In this document: piece by piece, positions 46,740-55,095 of the stretch
How the letters are laid out: each line of letters starts with the position of its first letter
How positions within the stretch are numbered: the first letter of the stretch is position 1
NCBI RefSeq assembly: GCF_947090775.1
Contig: NZ_OX352321.1
Span: 3,844,001-3,908,000 of the forward strand
DNA: 64,000 nucleotides
Reading direction: 5' to 3'
DNA from: Pseudarthrobacter sp. MM222
GTDB lineage: Bacteria; Actinomycetota; Actinomycetes; Actinomycetales; Micrococcaceae
Notes under the pieces: model-generated
What the model saw: the letters and a program-made list of their open reading frames with translations, nothing else
Databases searched by the model: none
Told to the model about the DNA's origin: nothing
Program-made: the position numbers and the translations under genes

Positions 46740-48299
46740 TTATTTAGTCATTCTATTGTCTGATTCGGACATAAGTAAAGAGCTGTTAATTTCTTCACTG
46801 ATTTTCCGTGCCCCACGCACAGCGAGCGCTACCGATGTCAGTGTGGGGTTGCAGGCTGTGGCGGTGGGGATGACGCCATTGCCGGCCACGAAGAGGCCGG
46901 GGACCTGCCACACCTGGCTGTCCGGCGAACAGACGCTTTCGCCGTCGTCCGTTTCGCCCATGCGCGTGGTGCCCTGGTAGTGCAGCGAGGCACCGGGCGG
47001 CATAACGAAGGGACGCTCGTCCAGTGGTTCCCCTACGGCCTTGCCCAGGCGGACAATTTCGTGCTTGGCGCGGTCGAGGACCTCGTGGTCCCGCTCTGTG
47101 AGGCGGTAGTGGATGCGCATGGCGGGCATCCCGTACGAGTCACGCGTATCGTCGTCGAACGCTACCCGGTCCTCGCGTTGCAGGTCCTTGGCACAGAACA
47201 GGCCCAGCCCCACGATGGAGCCCGGGACAACGGGATCGTCATCGGCGAGGGGAACCGGGGATGCATCCAGCTGCATGATCTGGCCGTGGAAGGGCGCCTC
47301 GTCCGTGTAGGGAACCCAGGCCACTCCGCTCTGTTCACTGAGCGCGCCGTTGGCGGCCACCGGCGCGTTCTCAGGTTGGACATCGCGAAGCCTGCTGGCG
47401 AACACCACCTGCGCCTGGTCGTTGAGGTAACGGCCCAGGGAGTCGGGCCGGATTCCGGAAGCCCACAGCAGCTGCGGTGTACGCAGGGCGTCCGCTCCCA
47501 CCACAACGTAACGGGCGGCCACTTGATAGGTTTCACCGCTGCGGCGGTCCTGGACTTCGATGCCGGCAGCAATGCCGTCCTCCACCAGTACACGGGTCAC
47601 CAGCGATTCATCAAAGAGTTCAACCTGGGGGTTTTCGCGGGTGACGTCCCCCATCACGACGTCGGAACCGGACCAGACCAGGCCGCCATCCTCCCGCCGG
47701 TGCACGGCAAGCGGCATGGGCTGGACGCGGAAGTCCGCCTTTCGGCCACTATCCACCACAGCGGCAAGGCGTTCGCGGACCAGGTCCGAGAAGGGGGCGC
47801 CGTCGAAGGCGTGGGTAGTGACGCCCAAAAGGCGTTCTGCCTCGTCGAGCAGCTGCTCCAGGTCCAGCAGGAACGGAATGCGCTCCTTGCCGCCCGGGCG
47901 CGGGCAGGCAGCGGTCCAGTGGGCGGCCATGCCGCCCACGTTGCTGGACATTGCTGCGACGGGCATCCCGTCTTCGCCGGGGAAGGCGTAGCCGTCCTGC
48001 AGCAGGTAGGTTCCGGGCCGGGCCCGCCGCTCTCCGCTCTTGACGGCGCCCGGTGAGTTCACCGTTGCGGCACCTGCACCGGGGCCTTCCGAGGCGCGCT
48101 GGGCCAGGCTGCGGCGATCGGGATCTTCGATGTTCTTAACGTGCGCCCCGGGCGGATTGCTGACCGTGGGGCCCACCTCGAACATGGCAATAGTGGCACC
48201 GGGTGCTTCCTCGCTGAGGATCCGCGCATAGGCCGATGCTGTGGGGCCGCTGCCGACGATCGCGACGTCAACCGCGGCGGGATACCGGTTCCCCCTCAC
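46740..48299 (-). CDS. CarA-like GMC/pyranose-oxidase-type glycoside oxidase (2)
   Basis: This 519-residue FAD oxidoreductase is a paralogue of the gene at 33389. It has a Rossmann motif VAIVGSGPTASAYAR, NVGGMAAHWTAACP around His127 (flavin-attachment-like), and catalytic-type His440 (SLHYQGTTRMG) and Asn484 (TACNPTLTS). Its GTG start overlaps the stop of the isomerase gene at 48296. It would oxidise the sugar ring of a glycoside at C3 before cleavage by the adjacent alpha/beta pair. The C terminus carries about 13 extra residues compared with its paralogue. Confidence 0.82.
   Translation of the reverse strand: MRGNRYPAAVDVAIVGSGPTASAYARILSEEAPGATIAMFEVGPTVSNPPGAHVKNIEDPDRRSLAQRASEGPGAGAATVNSPGAVKSGERRARPGTYLLQDGYAFPGEDGMPVAAMSSNVGGMAAHWTAACPRPGGKERIPFLLDLEQLLDEAERLLGVTTHAFDGAPFSDLVRERLAAVVDSGRKADFRVQPMPLAVHRREDGGLVWSGSDVVMGDVTRENPQVELFDESLVTRVLVEDGIAAGIEVQDRRSGETYQVAARYVVVGADALRTPQLLWASGIRPDSLGRYLNDQAQVVFASRLRDVQPENAPVAANGALSEQSGVAWVPYTDEAPFHGQIMQLDASPVPLADDDPVVPGSIVGLGLFCAKDLQREDRVAFDDDTRDSYGMPAMRIHYRLTERDHEVLDRAKHEIVRLGKAVGEPLDERPFVMPPGASLHYQGTTRMGETDDGESVCSPDSQVWQVPGLFVAGNGVIPTATACNPTLTSVALAVRGARKISEEINSSLLMSESDNRMTK
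46757..46776. promoter_or_regulatory. Inverted repeat with CATAAGT before the CGDB/TIM operon
   Basis: TGTCTGATTCGGACATAAGT contains TGTC and GACA arms separated by 7 bp and ends in CATAAGT. It lies in the last codons of the oxidase gene, 103-122 bp upstream of the CGDB start at 46654. It is proposed as the operator of an internal promoter. Confidence 0.5.
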
Positions 48300-49072
48300 C
48301 GCCCCGCCACCAGTTCCTGGATGCGGCGCACCGACTTTGCCGAGTCGATGGTGGGGTAGTACTCGAGGCCGATAGGTCCGGTGTAGCCGCTATTCTGCAG
48401 GTCCGCGAGGCGGGCGGCCCAGTCGATGGATCCCGAGCCCGGTTCCCCGCGGCCCGGGGCGTCGGCGATCTGCACGTACTTGATGAGGTCTCCGGCATTG
48501 GCGAGCTCGGCGGCCACATCCTCGCCCTCTACGGTGGAGTGGTAGAGGTCGTAGAGGACGCCGAAGTTGGGCGAGTTGACGCCCTTGGCGATGTAGACGG
48601 CCTCCGAGGTCCGGTCCAGCAGGGCTCCGGGGTGGTCAACACGGATGTTTACCGGTTCGAGGACCAGGGTAATGCCGGAGCCCTCTATGTGCGCCACGCC
48701 CTTGGTGAAGATCTCGATCAGTTCGTCCAGCTGGTCCTGCCGCTTGCGGCCGCCGAAGCCGGTGCCGCTGCCCACCACGATGCGGGGGCAGCCAAGCTGA
48801 CGGGCAACCTCGACGCCGGCGTCGAGGCCGGCGTAGAAGGGCTCGTGGTTCTTGGGCGGGATCATGAACTGCATGCGTGGCTCGGCCAGCTGGGCGGTGA
48901 GCTGAAGCCCGGTTTCCTCGAGGGCGTCCTTGAGCGCCGGGATGTCCTTGCCGGTGGGACCCCACATTTCCACGGCGTCGAAGCCGGCGGCGGCTGCGGC
49001 CCGGACGCGGTCCGCGGCGCTGGCGCCTGCTTCGGCGAAGAGAAGGTCAATGTTGGGTGCGAGCTGGTACAT
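48296..49072 (-). CDS. Hydroxypyruvate-isomerase-like sugar isomerase (TIM barrel)
   Basis: This 258-residue short AP-endonuclease-2-type protein, in length and form like Hyi and OtnI, begins MYQLAPNIDLLFAEAG. Metal-site segments include LVLEPVNIRVDHPG (Glu), LYDLYHSTVEGED (Asp), YVQIADAPGRGEPG and GPIGLEYYPT (Glu). It is cotranscribed with the CarA-like oxidase and lies 119 bp after the importer genes. Isomerisation of a small keto-sugar is likely. Confidence 0.85.
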   Translation of the reverse strand: MYQLAPNIDLLFAEAGASAADRVRAAAAAGFDAVEMWGPTGKDIPALKDALEETGLQLTAQLAEPRMQFMIPPKNHEPFYAGLDAGVEVARQLGCPRIVVGSGTGFGGRKRQDQLDELIEIFTKGVAHIEGSGITLVLEPVNIRVDHPGALLDRTSEAVYIAKGVNSPNFGVLYDLYHSTVEGEDVAAELANAGDLIKYVQIADAPGRGEPGSGSIDWAARLADLQNSGYTGPIGLEYYPTIDSAKSVRRIQELVAGR

Positions 49073-49191
49073 GGAGGTCTCCTGCGAGTCGAATCAATGG
49101 GACAGAACGATGGGTTGCAGTGCCGGGGCTGCCGTTTTCGGGCGCACGGAACCAGGGCGGGTACTGCGCGGTGCGTGGTTCGGGGTGAGCG

Positions 49192-50028
49192 TCAGCCTTT
49201 AAGGCCGCCGGAGAAGCCCTGGATGAAGCGTTTCTGCGCAAACAGGAACAGCGCCAGGATGGGGATCATGGACACGATCACGATGGCGAAAATCGAGTTC
49301 CACTTGGAAACCAGGGAACCGATGTAGTAGTACATGGCCACCGGCAGTGTCTGGTTGGCGGAGCCGCCCAGGAAGATCAAAGAGGTGAAGAAGTCGTTCC
49401 ACACGATGAGCCCCGCGAAAATGGTGACGGTACCGGTGGCCGGGGCCATCATGGGGAACACCACCTTGGAGAAGATCTGGGACTTGCTGGCGCCGTCGAT
49501 CGTGGCAGCTTCCTCATAGTCCGTGCCCAGCCCGCGGAAGAAGTTGGCATAGAGGAAGATCGAGAGCGGCAGGAGCATTCCGGTGTACAGCACGATCAGG
49601 CCCCATGCCGAACCCGTAAGACCCATGGCGCGCGCACCCATGTACAGCGGCACTGCACCGAGTTGCCCCGGAAGGATGATGGCGATCAGGAAAAGGTAGT
49701 AGGCGCCTTTGCTCCAGCGCCTGGTGCTGCGCGAGATGACGTAGCCCGTGACCGAACCGAGGGCCACAAGCCCCAGGATGCTTCCGGCGGTGATGATGCT
49801 GCTGTTGACCAAGCCCATCACCACGTTGGAGTTTCCTTTGGCGGACAGCACAGCCACGAAGTTGCTGAAGTCGGGGCTGGTTGGCGGGGCCAGGGCCGAG
49901 GTGGTGAGTAGTTCATTGTCGGGTTTGAGCGCCGTTGTCACCAGGAAGTAGAAGGGTGCGAGGAACAGCAGGGCGAGGCCCCACAGGCCGACTTCGCGGA
50001 GCAGGGTGAGCTTTGTGTAGCGGAACAT
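49192..50028 (-). CDS. Sugar ABC transporter permease, MalG type
   Basis: This 278-residue protein has six hydrophobic segments. It has the EAA loop LGTDYEEAATIDGASKSQIF near residue 170 and the usual C-terminal LFAQKRFIQGFSGGLKG. It follows the MalF-type permease by 3 bp. It is part of an importer placed at the head of the glycoside operon, so the substrate is probably a glycoside. No ATPase gene is present. Confidence 0.92.
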   Translation of the reverse strand: MFRYTKLTLLREVGLWGLALLFLAPFYFLVTTALKPDNELLTTSALAPPTSPDFSNFVAVLSAKGNSNVVMGLVNSSIITAGSILGLVALGSVTGYVISRSTRRWSKGAYYLFLIAIILPGQLGAVPLYMGARAMGLTGSAWGLIVLYTGMLLPLSIFLYANFFRGLGTDYEEAATIDGASKSQIFSKVVFPMMAPATGTVTIFAGLIVWNDFFTSLIFLGGSANQTLPVAMYYYIGSLVSKWNSIFAIVIVSMIPILALFLFAQKRFIQGFSGGLKG

Positions 50029-50031
50029 GGC

Positions 50032-50991
50032 TTAGTCCTCGGGGTTCGAACGCATCAGCCGCTGTTGGATTACGGCGAAGAACAGGATGATGGCGGCCAG
50101 CACCAGGGCCAGGGCGGCGCCGCCGCCGAAGTTCCCGAGCGCAAACGCCTGCTTGTAGACCTGCGTGGCCAGCGTTTCGGTGGCTCCGGCCGGCCCGCCG
50201 CCGGTCAGCGCCATGATGGGATCGAAGACGCGCAGTCCCTGGACGATTCCCAGCGTCGTGGCGATGGCGACCGCGGGGCGGATCGCGGGAAGGGTCACGT
50301 TGCGGAACCGCTGCCACAGGTTGGCGCCGTCAATGGCCGCCGCTTCCTCCACTTCCACGGGTACGCCGGCCAGGCCGGCCATGAAGATGACCATGGCGAA
50401 CCCGGTGGAAGACCAGACGAGCACCACCAAGACGGTCCAGATGGCCCACTGCGGGTCGGCCAGCCAGGGCTTGGCCTGGTCGCCGGCGCCTATTGCCGTG
50501 AGGAATGCGTTGAGCGGACCGTCAAACTCGAAGATGTACTTCCAGATGTAGGCCGTGGCCAGCGGGCTGAGGACTACCGGCATGAAGAAGAGGGTCCGGA
50601 GAATGTAGCGCGTCTTGACCACCCGGTTCAGCCCCAGCGCAATGATCAGCCCGGCGATGTTGCCCAGGAGGACCGAGCCGAAGGCCAGGAAGACAGTGTT
50701 TGAGAGTGCTCCGAGCTTTGTAGGGTCCTTGAAAATGGTCTCAAAATTTGCCCAGCCCGTGATCTTGAACGAGCCAATGCCCGTCCAGTTGGTAAAGGCG
50801 AAGAACCCCCCGACGCCGGTTGCCACGTAGTGGATGGCAAACACCAGTGCAATTCCGGGCAGCGCCCACCACCAGTGTCCGAACTGCATGGCGTGGCCCC
50901 GGGGGCGGGCGTTCTGGCCCGCCCCCGGAGTACGCATGCCTCGCCGGGATGCTTCAGCTGCTTCGCTTTTCGGTTGCATCGTCGCAGTCAT
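50032..50991 (-). CDS. Sugar ABC transporter permease, MalF type
   Basis: This 319-residue inner-membrane protein has a ~50-residue polar N terminus, then six hydrophobic segments. The EAA loop is VPVEVEEAAAIDGANLWQRF near residue 230. The start at 50991 (MTATMQ) was chosen for its AAGGAA upstream; the frame extending to 51063 overlaps the preceding gene and was rejected. It pairs with the MalG-type permease next to it. Confidence 0.92.
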   Translation of the reverse strand: MTATMQPKSEAAEASRRGMRTPGAGQNARPRGHAMQFGHWWWALPGIALVFAIHYVATGVGGFFAFTNWTGIGSFKITGWANFETIFKDPTKLGALSNTVFLAFGSVLLGNIAGLIIALGLNRVVKTRYILRTLFFMPVVLSPLATAYIWKYIFEFDGPLNAFLTAIGAGDQAKPWLADPQWAIWTVLVVLVWSSTGFAMVIFMAGLAGVPVEVEEAAAIDGANLWQRFRNVTLPAIRPAVAIATTLGIVQGLRVFDPIMALTGGGPAGATETLATQVYKQAFALGNFGGGAALALVLAAIILFFAVIQQRLMRSNPED

Positions 50992-51043
50992 GGTATTTCC
51001 TTGCTGTCCCTTTGAGTGGTCGGAACTTTGATAGTGAGAACGG

Positions 51044-52333
51044 CTACTGTCCCCAGGCAGCATCCATGGCCTGCAGGACCTGGTCAGGGTTCTTCTGGCC
51101 GGTGATGATGCCCTGGACGCCCGTCGCGAGTGCGTCGTAGACGGCGGAGTTGGGCCACTGGATGTTCGGCAGGGGGCCGTACTTCCCGTCCTTGATCAGG
51201 TCGCCAACGTTCTTGTAGGCGCCGCTTGCAAAGTCGTACTTGTCCAGCCCGCTGACCGGGAGTGCACCGTCGATCTCGGCGAATGCCTTGGTCTGCTCTG
51301 GCTCGGCCGCCCAGTCAAGGAAGGCCTTGGCGGCATCCTTGTTCTTTGAGGCTGCGTTGATCGAGAAGGCGTAGTTTGCGCTGGCGTAAACGTAGCTCTT
51401 GTCGGCGCCCTGTTCGGCCGGGAACGCGCGGACGGCGAATTCGGAGCCGGCTGCGGCTGACTGCAGCTGCTTCCAGCTGGGACCGGGGATAAAGCCGGCG
51501 ACGGCAGAGCCGCTGCCGAGGCCCTTGGTGATGGCGTCAAAGCCGGCGCCTGCGGCACCCTTCTGGAAGCAGCCCGCGTCCTTCAATTTGGCCACGGCCT
51601 CCAGGGCGGACTTCCAGCCGTCAGAGCCGGCGAAGGTCACCTCTTTGGCAGCTCGCTTGTCATTCCACTTTGGATCTTCCGCGTACACCCGCGAAGCGGC
51701 CAGGGACATCGCCATCAGCCCGGTGTTGGGAGGCGCCGCCCCAGCAAGGGCAAAGAGTGACTTACCGGAGGACTCGAGGGTCCTGCATTGCTGCTCCAGG
51801 GAAGCGAAATCGGCGGGGAACTCGCCGGCACCCTTGATAGCCGTTTCATTGGTCACCAGGGCAGCGACAGTAATTTCCGTAGCCTGGCCGTAAACTTTGC
51901 CGTCCGCTCCGAAGGTGCTGTCACTTCCCTCGGGAAGCAGCTTCTTGGCGGCCTCATCCAGCGGCTCAAGGAAACCGGCCTGGGACAGCGGCAGGATGCT
52001 GCGTCCGGTACCCGCACCGGGAGAAGTAACCACAACGTCCGAGGCGTTCCCCGCCTGCAGCTGCGTGCGAAGCGTCTGGTCGTAGGAGTCATTAGGCTGC
52101 GGGTTGAACGTGATCTTCACGTCCGAGTGCGACTTCATGTAGTCCTCGGCCAGCTTCTGGAAGGGACTCTCTATCGTGTTGGAGGTCGCAAACGACAGGG
52201 AAAATTCCTTGGCCCCTCCCGCGGCGGCGTTACCGCTGGCGGAGCCGCCACAACCGGTAAGGGCAAGGATTGCGACCGTGGGGACGGCGAGGATGCCGGC
52301 CTTGAGGCCTGAAGAACGACGGTGCTGTGTCAT
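51044..52333 (-). CDS. Sugar ABC transporter substrate-binding lipoprotein (glycoside locus)
   Basis: This 429-residue protein has a lipoprotein signal ending in ILALTGCGG and a Gly/Ala-rich linker, followed by a family-1 solute-binding domain (FSLSFATSNTIESPFQKLAE). It is the first gene of the long - strand glycoside operon. Start MTQHRR at 52333 follows AAAGG; an in-frame ATG seven codons upstream is possible. Two CATAAGT palindromes lie 86-119 bp upstream, between it and a divergent LysR gene. Confidence 0.92.
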   Translation of the reverse strand: MTQHRRSSGLKAGILAVPTVAILALTGCGGSASGNAAAGGAKEFSLSFATSNTIESPFQKLAEDYMKSHSDVKITFNPQPNDSYDQTLRTQLQAGNASDVVVTSPGAGTGRSILPLSQAGFLEPLDEAAKKLLPEGSDSTFGADGKVYGQATEITVAALVTNETAIKGAGEFPADFASLEQQCRTLESSGKSLFALAGAAPPNTGLMAMSLAASRVYAEDPKWNDKRAAKEVTFAGSDGWKSALEAVAKLKDAGCFQKGAAGAGFDAITKGLGSGSAVAGFIPGPSWKQLQSAAAGSEFAVRAFPAEQGADKSYVYASANYAFSINAASKNKDAAKAFLDWAAEPEQTKAFAEIDGALPVSGLDKYDFASGAYKNVGDLIKDGKYGPLPNIQWPNSAVYDALATGVQGIITGQKNPDQVLQAMDAAWGQ

Positions 52334-52418
52334 ATCCAGCCTTTCTGACTTCATTGTCGAAAAATTCGGGGGCAGTGACCCCGGTCACTCACCAGTATGC
52401 GGGACATGTGCCGAAAAG

Positions 52419-52452
52419 ACACATAAGTGTTTCCTATAGTGGACATAAGTCC
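52419..52452. promoter_or_regulatory. Two tandem CATAAGT palindromes in the importer/LysR promoter
   Basis: ACACATAAGTGT (52419-52430) and GGACATAAGTCC (52441-52452) each have 4-bp arms around ATAA. Their centres are 22 bp apart, about two helix turns. They lie between the importer operon and the LysR gene. Two phased sites of the same form strongly suggest cooperative regulator binding. Confidence 0.65.
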
Positions 52453-52576
52453 CCTGGAGGCCTGCGGAAGCGGGGGCCGTAGTTGTTCATCCAACAAAAT
52501 GATGAAACTCTAACGCCATATTTACGACGCTGATACACTGTGCCAACCGATCCCCTCCCAGAGGAAATGTTGCGTC

Positions 52577-53521
52577 GTGGCGAATCATGCCCTGCTTTCC
52601 CGGCTTGACCTGAACCTGCTGATTTCTTTGGACGCGCTGATTACCGAGCGAAGCGTTACCAGGGCGGCCGAGCGGCTCCACCTAAGCCAGCCGGCGCTCA
52701 GCGCCTCGCTCGCCCGGCTCCGATCCCACTTTGGGGACCCGATTCTGGCCCGCCGCGGTAATGCTTATGAGCTCACCCCCTTCGCCCTCCGCCTCGCGGA
52801 GCACACCACCACCGCGCTGGAGGCCGCACGCCGCGTCTTCGAAAGCCAGGCCACCTGGGAGCCCAGCGAATCTGAGCGTGAGTTCTCCATCTACGGCTCG
52901 GATTACGGCTTCACTACCATTGGCCGGGTTGCTTCCGAGCTTGCAGCCGAGCGCGCCCCAGGAGTCCGGTTCCGGTTTATGCTCCACAATCCGATGGTGG
53001 TGGAGGACGCGGCCAACCGCCTTCGATCGGTGGACGGTATGGTAATTCCCCATGGATTCCTCACAGGGCTGCCCTACCTGGACCTGTGGAGGGACGGATG
53101 GGTGGCCGTGGTCTCCACGTCCAATGAAGCCGTCGGCGAGCAAATCACTATGGAGAACATCGCTGAACTTCCCTGGGTGATGACGTATCAGACCCGCTCA
53201 GCCTCAACCTCCGCGGAACGGCAGATCCAGCAGCTGGGCGTTGAGCCACGGGTGGACGTGGTTGTTGAAAGCTTCCAGTCCTTGCCGCATTTTGTGGTTG
53301 GAACCAACCGGATCGCGCTCATCCAGGCGGCACTGGTGCCGTTCGCTCTGCGCGTGGGCGGGGTTCGGATCCTGCCGCTGCCCTTCGATGCCACGCCGCT
53401 GGTTAATGCCTTGTGGTGGCACCCCGTGCACAACCGCGACTCCGAGCATGAGTGGATGCGGGGCCTCTTCAAAGACGCTGCTGACATCGTGGCAGCCGCC
53501 GCAACCAAGGAAGCCCCTTAA
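52577..53521 (+). CDS. LysR-family regulator of the glycoside locus
   Basis: This 314-residue LysR protein starts MANHALLSRLDLNLLISLDA and has an HTH at about residues 26-45 (VTRAAERLHLSQPALSASLA). A ligand domain related to that of the LysR at 32372 follows. It is divergent from the importer operon and next to the tandem CATAAGT palindromes, and so is a strong candidate to bind them. GTG start at 52577. The gene ends 64 bp before a convergent fusion gene, with a hairpin between. Confidence 0.9.
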   Translation: MANHALLSRLDLNLLISLDALITERSVTRAAERLHLSQPALSASLARLRSHFGDPILARRGNAYELTPFALRLAEHTTTALEAARRVFESQATWEPSESEREFSIYGSDYGFTTIGRVASELAAERAPGVRFRFMLHNPMVVEDAANRLRSVDGMVIPHGFLTGLPYLDLWRDGWVAVVSTSNEAVGEQITMENIAELPWVMTYQTRSASTSAERQIQQLGVEPRVDVVVESFQSLPHFVVGTNRIALIQAALVPFALRVGGVRILPLPFDATPLVNALWWHPVHNRDSEHEWMRGLFKDAADIVAAAATKEAP

Positions 53522-53530
53522 ACGCCCCGA

Positions 53531-53556
53531 TGCCCGGCCGGCTAAACGGACGGGCA
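53531..53556. terminator. Hairpin between convergent LysR and fusion genes
   Basis: TGCCCGGCCG and CGGACGGGCA form a 10-bp stem with one mismatch around loop GCTAAA. Its position between two gene ends fits a bidirectional terminator. Confidence 0.55.
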
Positions 53557-53585
53557 CCGAGGCTATGAGGCTTCGGTCTTGCAGG

Positions 53586-55064
53586 TCAGGCTGATGCCAG
53601 CGCCGTCCGCATGCTCTGGCGGATGAGGTCGTGCTGCTGACGGACCAGCAGCAGCGGATCCACCTCACCGAGCTCGGCGAAGGCATGGCCTTCCCACTCG
53701 CTGGACCAGTAGCCGCGGTAGCCGCCTTCGACGAATACGCGGACCAGTTCCGGATAGTCGATGGCAGGCTCGTTGCCCCGCTCATCAATATCGTAGAACT
53801 TTGCGTGGACGTGCATGATTTGCGACATGATGTCGGCCCACTCCTTCGGGCTGACGTGGCCGTGCATGTTGAAGGCCAGGTGTGCGAAGGACCCAAGCCG
53901 TGCAGGATCAAAGTCGCGTCCCCGCAGGTAGGCAATGAACTCCTCCTGCCGCACCCGCATCGGGGCCTCAGTGCCCCAGATAGCCTGCAGCCTTTCCACA
54001 GCTTCATCGTCCAGACCGGCACGGCGAACCGCGCGCAGGAGCGTGGGAGACATGCTGTGCATGGTTGAGGAGAAGTCAGCCACGAAGCCCAACAGCGGTG
54101 AATCAAGCTCAGCGTAGACGTCGCGGACCTTCATGATCTCCGGCGAGTTGGGCCCCAGCGGTGCATGGATCTCGTAGGCAAGTTTGAGTTCGAGGTCCTC
54201 GGCGAGCGGCAGCAGCCGGCGAAGCAGCTCCGGCTTCGCACTCTGGATGCGGACGAGCGGGAACCCGAGCTTCTTGGCGCCGCGGAAGAGTGTGTGCGTG
54301 AACTCGTATTCCTCATCCGGGGTCATGTCGCGGTCACGGCGGCGTCCCATGTCCAGGTTGGCGCCGAAAGAGCTGGCGGTGAAGCCGTGTTTGTCGAAGG
54401 CCTCCTGCCACGAGCGCACGAAGTCGTCAGTCACGTTGGGGTAAGTAGGCAGGACCTGCGATGCCACAATCTCGATCCCGGGGCCGATACCCAGCTCGGC
54501 CACGCGGTTCAGCAGACCGTCGAAGTCGTACCAGCCGGCCCGGAATTCGGCACTTGCCGAGTACAGGGTGAGCCCCAGCGAGAACGGATCGTCCTCCGCT
54601 TTCGCCGGCGGCGGCGTGACCGCCGTCGTCAGTTCCGGTGCCACCGCAGCCCTGTCCGTGACAGTCAGCTCCAGTGCCTGGTTCACGAAGTTGGGAACGT
54701 ACACGCCGGGACCGCCGTCCTGGCCGGGAGCAATCTGCATGTACGGCAGGCGCAGCTCACCGATGAGCCGGACGGTGTGCTGCTCGCCCAAGGCAACAGG
54801 GCTCTCCGTCTTGGCGATAAGCAAGGGATGTTCCTGGAGGTACCAGAGCGTTTCGCTTTGAGCGGGCAGGTCCGGAAGCGCATAGCGGACACCCCCCAGT
54901 TCCAGGGACAAGTCCTCGGCGGGGATTTCGTTGCCGTCGACGGTGAGTCGCAGGCTGGAGACCGAGGAGAGCCACAGGCTCCGGTACCACGGCAGAGTCA
55001 GGGCAAGCGCGAGGCCGTCGGGGTGGGTGCGGAGGCTGGCATCGTCAAGAAGTCCGTTGGGCAT
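53586..55064 (-). CDS. Fused beta-alpha C-glycoside deglycosidase-like protein (1)
   Basis: This 492-residue protein joins two domains that are separate subunits in CarBC/DgpBC enzymes. Residues 1-135 are a CGDB domain (LPWYRSLWLSSVSSLRLTVD, LRLPYMQIAPG). A Pro/Ala-rich linker follows (about 137-160, with TPPPAKAED). Residues 160-492 are an alpha-type TIM barrel with all four expected metal ligands: Glu298 (YEIHAP), Asp330 (VADFSSTMHS), His420 (MHVHAKFYDI) and Glu456 (SSEWEGHAF). Both halves closely resemble the separate proteins at 43674 and 44081. A fusion of that pair with reversed order is likely. It is probably catalytically active. Confidence 0.85.
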   Translation of the reverse strand: MPNGLLDDASLRTHPDGLALALTLPWYRSLWLSSVSSLRLTVDGNEIPAEDLSLELGGVRYALPDLPAQSETLWYLQEHPLLIAKTESPVALGEQHTVRLIGELRLPYMQIAPGQDGGPGVYVPNFVNQALELTVTDRAAVAPELTTAVTPPPAKAEDDPFSLGLTLYSASAEFRAGWYDFDGLLNRVAELGIGPGIEIVASQVLPTYPNVTDDFVRSWQEAFDKHGFTASSFGANLDMGRRRDRDMTPDEEYEFTHTLFRGAKKLGFPLVRIQSAKPELLRRLLPLAEDLELKLAYEIHAPLGPNSPEIMKVRDVYAELDSPLLGFVADFSSTMHSMSPTLLRAVRRAGLDDEAVERLQAIWGTEAPMRVRQEEFIAYLRGRDFDPARLGSFAHLAFNMHGHVSPKEWADIMSQIMHVHAKFYDIDERGNEPAIDYPELVRVFVEGGYRGYWSSEWEGHAFAELGEVDPLLLVRQQHDLIRQSMRTALASA

Positions 55065-55095
55065 TGTTGTTCTCTTTACTGGGAATTGGGATGGG

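Noticed and set aside
38505..52450. CATAAGT as a simple -10 promoter element
   Set aside because: The base after TAAGT varies and does not give the TANNNT form consistently, and palindromic arms flank several copies, so a regulator site is more likely.
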